43,873 nucleotides of DNA, from positions 1 through 43,873 of IMG/VR virus record IMGVR_UViG_3300025669_000068; one strand, given 5' to 3'. This document shows positions 41,170 through 43,873 of the stretch, one piece after another (the stretch's first letter is position 1; the number at the start of each line of letters is the position of its first letter). The position numbers and the translations under genes were made by a program. Source of the DNA: a virus. The notes under the pieces are model-generated. The model was not told the DNA's origin, did no database searches, and worked only from the letters and a program-made list of their open reading frames with translations.

Positions 41170-42414
41170 ATGACCACCAGACATCTATCCGACTGGCTTG
41201 AGTACTATCTCCAGTTCACTCAAAAATCTGAACCTCCAACTCAATACCACGTATGGTCAGGTATTTCTGCCATCGCATCTTGTCTCCGAAGAAAGTGTTA
41301 TTGCAATTGGGGATCACGTGGATATGTCTATCCTAACTTTTACCTCTGCCTTGTTGGTCCACCTGGAGGAAGGAAAGGTACGGCTATGAAAATAGCAAAA
41401 AAGATGCTACAACAATTAGAACTCCCTATGGGATCAGATGCATTAGGATCAGTACAAATGTTGTATAAAGAAATAAAAGAAGCTCAGGCAGAATACATAA
41501 GTGCAGGAAAAGTAGGTAAGACTTTCCAACATAAGAGTCTTAGCATATGGAGTGAAGAATTTCAAGTATTTCTTTCCGACAAAGATCAACGGCTAATCGG
41601 TAGTCTTACTGACCTTTTCGATTGCGCAGACAACTGGAAATATTCAACCTTATCTCGAGGACTTGATGACTTAAGTAACTGTTGGTTAAATATAATAGGA
41701 GCAATAACTCCAGCATTACTCCAGTCAAAACTATCAATGGATGCAGTTGGAGGAGGGTTAATATCTAGAATTATTTTCATCGTAGGGTATGGACCAATTA
41801 AAAAAGTAGCTCTACCTTTCTTTTCACCTGAAGAAGAAGAGTTACAAATAAAGTTACAACAGGATCTTGAACTTATCAAAGACATGGCAGGAGCATTCAA
41901 ATTATCTAATGATTTCCTAGAAGCTTGGGTATCATGGTATGAGACAGTGAATCCAGTTAATTCTGTAAATAATGATAAATTCATGGGATATAATTCTAGG
42001 CGTGCATTACATCTTAATAAACTTTGTATGATATTCTCTGCATCAGAGCGACAAGATATGATAATTACAGAAGATCATTTTAATAAAGCTCTTGCAATAT
42101 TAACTGAGGCAGAAGAAGAAATGCCTAATGCTTTTTATGGTCTTGGTCGTGGGGCGCATAGTGAAATCTTCACAAGCTTTCTACGCTACATAGAAGGGAG
42201 AGAACAATTCTCTTTTGCAGACCTTACTAAAGCTTTTCAATTAGATTCTAAACCAGTAGAAATGCAAGAGTTTATTCAGATGGCAGAGACAACAGGAAAA
42301 ATAATAAAGAAAAAATCTATGGGAGGAGATTTATATTATGAAACAATACATGAGGATAAAGTAGAAATTGATAAGAGTCATTTAAAAAACACATTATATA
42401 AAAGGATGGGATAA
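41170..42414 (+). CDS. DUF3987-type ATPase (helicase/primase-associated), 414 aa
   Basis: It starts two bases after the polymerase stop, with GGAG inside the polymerase end. Walker A is unusual: VGPPGGRKGTAM near residue 62. The acidic Walker B-like motif is probably SIWSEEFQVFLSD. DUF3987 proteins occur beside phage primases and helicases and probably remodel DNA at forks. No primase motif is present here, and no other helicase gene was found in the window, so this may be the only fork motor. Confidence 0.8.
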   Translation: MTTRHLSDWLEYYLQFTQKSEPPTQYHVWSGISAIASCLRRKCYCNWGSRGYVYPNFYLCLVGPPGGRKGTAMKIAKKMLQQLELPMGSDALGSVQMLYKEIKEAQAEYISAGKVGKTFQHKSLSIWSEEFQVFLSDKDQRLIGSLTDLFDCADNWKYSTLSRGLDDLSNCWLNIIGAITPALLQSKLSMDAVGGGLISRIIFIVGYGPIKKVALPFFSPEEEELQIKLQQDLELIKDMAGAFKLSNDFLEAWVSWYETVNPVNSVNNDKFMGYNSRRALHLNKLCMIFSASERQDMIITEDHFNKALAILTEAEEEMPNAFYGLGRGAHSEIFTSFLRYIEGREQFSFADLTKAFQLDSKPVEMQEFIQMAETTGKIIKKKSMGGDLYYETIHEDKVEIDKSHLKNTLYKRMG

Positions 42415-42415
42415 G

Positions 42416-43006
42416 ATGGAATTATTTTTTGATATAGAAACAAGCGGATTCATTAGCAAGAAAATTGACTTCGATCATAAAGATCAAGCATGGGCAATAC
42501 AACTTGCAGCAATCCTCAGTACAAAGGATGAAATTATACAAGAATTAAACCTGCTTATTAAACCAGCAGGACGTGCTATGAACTACCATGCAGAGAAGAT
42601 TCATGGAATTAGTTTAGATAAGGCAGAAGCAGAAGGAAGAGATGAGAAAGAAGTAATTGCTCGTTTTGCAGACCTCCAGTTACAACGACCAACAAGAATC
42701 TGTCACAACTATTCATTTGATTCAGAATTCATCTCCCAAATGTTTCAACGGAATATGGATACATTAACAGATCAACAACGTAGTATATTCTTTATTGACC
42801 TTCCTCATTTCTGTACTATGAAAGATGATAGTATAAAAAGATATGTTAATGCAAAAAATGTAAAGGGGAAATTAAAATGGGCAAAGTTATCAGAGATGTA
42901 TGAAAAGTTATTTGCATATAATTTTCTAAATGCTCATGATGCCCTTGAAGATACTAGAGCTTTACGAGATTGTTATTATGAATTACAAAGGAAGGAGATT
43001 ATATAA
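42416..43006 (+). CDS. DnaQ-like 3'-5' exonuclease, 196 aa
   Basis: A DEDDh exonuclease. Motif I is FDIETSG with Asp6 and Glu8, motif II CHNYSFDSEF, and motif III HDALEDTRALRD near the end, where His and Asp are both present. It may proofread or degrade DNA at forks. This would be a second exonuclease next to the one inside the polymerase. The start is one base beyond the upstream stop. Confidence 0.9.
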   Translation: MELFFDIETSGFISKKIDFDHKDQAWAIQLAAILSTKDEIIQELNLLIKPAGRAMNYHAEKIHGISLDKAEAEGRDEKEVIARFADLQLQRPTRICHNYSFDSEFISQMFQRNMDTLTDQQRSIFFIDLPHFCTMKDDSIKRYVNAKNVKGKLKWAKLSEMYEKLFAYNFLNAHDALEDTRALRDCYYELQRKEII

Positions 43007-43242
43007 TGGATAAAGAATATACAGACAGAGCACAAACACCAGAAGAAAAGCTTGCCTTTGAACATTGGAAATTTATAGAAGATACATTAAAAGCTTATGA
43101 TATTAAGGCTGAACATGAATTAATTAAAGCAAAACATATGTATATATCAGCCTTCATTCATGGATATAAACATAGGAAGGAAGAGGATAATTTTAAAAGG
43201 TTAAAAATTGATAGAATGATAATACCAGGATTAAAAACCTAA
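43006..43242 (+). CDS. Unknown helical protein, 78 aa
   Basis: ATG shares one base with the exonuclease stop (TAATG), indicating coupled translation. It is a helical, charged protein: TPEEKLAFEHWKFIEDTL, then AEHELIKAKHMYISAFIHGY, then a Lys-rich tail. It is the last gene of the plus-strand arm. No motif recognised. Confidence 0.65.
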   Translation: MDKEYTDRAQTPEEKLAFEHWKFIEDTLKAYDIKAEHELIKAKHMYISAFIHGYKHRKEEDNFKRLKIDRMIIPGLKT

Positions 43243-43249
43243 ACTCACC

Positions 43250-43264
43250 GTTCACTTATTGAAC
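43250..43264. promoter_or_regulatory. Dispersed palindrome site 10
   Basis: GTTCACTTATTGAAC with CACC on the left. Core identical to site 1 at 3269. It lies between the last plus-strand stop and the bidirectional terminator. Confidence 0.7.
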
Positions 43265-43270
43265 AAGCAG

Positions 43271-43309
43271 AAATAGGGAAGAAACGATATTATATTTTCT
43301 TCCCTATTT
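43271..43309. terminator. Bidirectional intrinsic terminator between converging arms
   Basis: A perfect 14-bp inverted repeat (43271-43284 with 43296-43309) encloses an 11-base loop. A-tracts and T-tracts on the two sides give a terminator in both directions. It sits between the last plus-strand gene (ends 43242) and the end of the minus-strand virion operon (43316), where transcripts from both arms would meet. Confidence 0.92.
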
Positions 43310-43315
43310 TTATTT

Positions 43316-43873
43316 CTACCTACTTAATGGGCGTCTTCTACTACTTTTTCTTTCTCTACGAGATCGACTCTCTCCTCTTCCAACGTTACTACTTCCTCCA
43401 CTATTATTTTCTGGCAAATGTCCAATCAAAGCTCTTGGAGTACTCTCTCCTCTATGCCTAGTCCCTCTTACATATTTAGTTATTTGTGAAGTTCCTGTAA
43501 TTCCAAGTCCTTTTCCTACTAAAGAAGCAATTGCAATGATAGCTTTCTCATCTCCTGCAAAAGCATCAGGAAGTAAATCTTGTTTAATATAATCATTTCC
43601 TGCAATAGCTTTTGCTATATCTCCATAGTACTGCATCAGTGGACCAAGTGGATGTGATCCAAATTTCAAGCTTCCAGTAAGTGGAACACCTTCACTAATT
43701 TCTAATAAGACATCTTTAAATAAAGCAATACTTGACTTATCTCCTTGATCTATTCCTCTAAACAAAGACTTAACTGGTGCAGGAAAAGGAGATTGAATTC
43801 CAATAATATCTTCCGCAAGAGTATTAACTGCTGCAACAGCAATTCCATATCTAAGTAGTTTTGCTTTATTATT
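43316..43873 (-). CDS. Large internal virion / ejection-type protein, C-terminal part
   Basis: This is the in-frame continuation of the gene that leaves the window at base 1. The first 116 bases repeat bases 1-116. The encoded 185 residues include a Leu/Ala-rich helical part, a segment ending GTSQITKYVRGTRHRGE and a Gly/Ser then Arg-rich tail (RSRRERKSSRRRPLSR). The basic tail could contact DNA; that is inference. An apparent shorter start at TTG 43765 is not real, because the frame is open further upstream through the join. The gene ends in TAG seven bases from a strong hairpin terminator. Confidence 0.85.
   Translation of the reverse strand, partial: NNKAKLLRYGIAVAAVNTLAEDIIGIQSPFPAPVKSLFRGIDQGDKSSIALFKDVLLEISEGVPLTGSLKFGSHPLGPLMQYYGDIAKAIAGNDYIKQDLLPDAFAGDEKAIIAIASLVGKGLGITGTSQITKYVRGTRHRGESTPRALIGHLPENNSGGSSNVGRGESRSRRERKSSRRRPLSR
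43758..43873. repeat. Right copy of terminal overlap
   Basis: Direct repeat of bases 1-116, 114 of 116 identical. Joining base 43757 to base 1 gives a unique length of about 43,757 bp and restores one uninterrupted 1301-codon gene on the minus strand. Confidence 0.93.

Noticed and set aside
3269-43264. Dispersed palindromes as LexA boxes of the host
   Set aside because: Known LexA sites I can recall are GAAC-N4-GTTC types or GTTC-N7-GTTC direct repeats; GTTC-N7-GAAC with conserved flanks does not match, although a host factor cannot be excluded.
1-43873. CRISPR array, tRNA genes, integrase, RNA polymerase
   Set aside because: I looked for regular repeat-spacer spacing, cloverleaf-like segments and recombinase or polymerase motifs and saw none. 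The palindromes are spaced kilobases apart, so they are not an array.

Overview
The window is an essentially complete genome of a low-GC, tailed double-stranded DNA phage, probably short-tailed (podovirus-like). It has a terminase, a portal, a capsid protein resembling the SU10/DUF5309 type, an adaptor and several large virion proteins, and I see no tape measure, sheath or tail-tube gene. The two ends share a 116-bp direct overlap with 2 mismatches, and one reading frame runs across the join. The molecule is therefore circular or circularly permuted, about 43,757 bp unique, most likely assembled from environmental DNA. No host gene, integrase, tRNA, RNA polymerase or CRISPR array was recognised. 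Promoters match TTGACA/TATAAT and Shine-Dalgarno sites are clear. A lipoprotein near the lysis genes hints weakly at a diderm host.

The genome has two divergent arms. The minus-strand arm (23371 down to 1, continuing 43873 down to 43316) is the packaging, virion and lysis arm. Its order is: small terminase-like protein, small structural protein, receptor-binding fiber, lysis cluster (lipoprotein, possible cysteine-protease-like protein, small basic protein, M15-like endolysin, small membrane proteins), large terminase, portal, scaffold, two capsid-associated proteins, major capsid, adaptor, tail proteins including an RCC1-type propeller, a GNAT-like protein, and three internal or ejection-type proteins ending with a 1301-residue protein. 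It is driven by a near-consensus promoter at 23438-23466.

The plus-strand arm (24116-43242) carries early and replication functions. First come many small unknown proteins, several with zinc-ribbon cysteines. Then come a Cas4/RecB-like nuclease, a Sak4-like RecA-fold ATPase and a DUF669-type protein that probably binds single-stranded DNA. These are followed by a DUF1937-like protein, a cassette of small Cys-rich genes, an NAD-dependent DNA ligase, a ParB-domain/DNA-methyltransferase fusion, a uracil-glycosylase-like/family A polymerase fusion, a DUF3987-type ATPase and a DnaQ-like exonuclease. Together they form a self-sufficient replication and recombination module. The arms converge on a strong two-way terminator at 43271-43309.

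The most interesting non-coding signals are four. (1) Ten copies of a palindrome, GTTCRANNNTYGAAC, are dispersed over both arms and resemble stoperators or centromere-like sites. (2) A leader of about 41 bp occurs three times at 32.7-33.9 kb, with a hairpin showing a compensatory base-pair change. (3) A stretch at 24.75-25.0 kb is nearly C-free and then G-free, flanked by GC-rich repeats, and is a possible replication origin. (4) A possible structured RNA lies at 32.2-32.37 kb.
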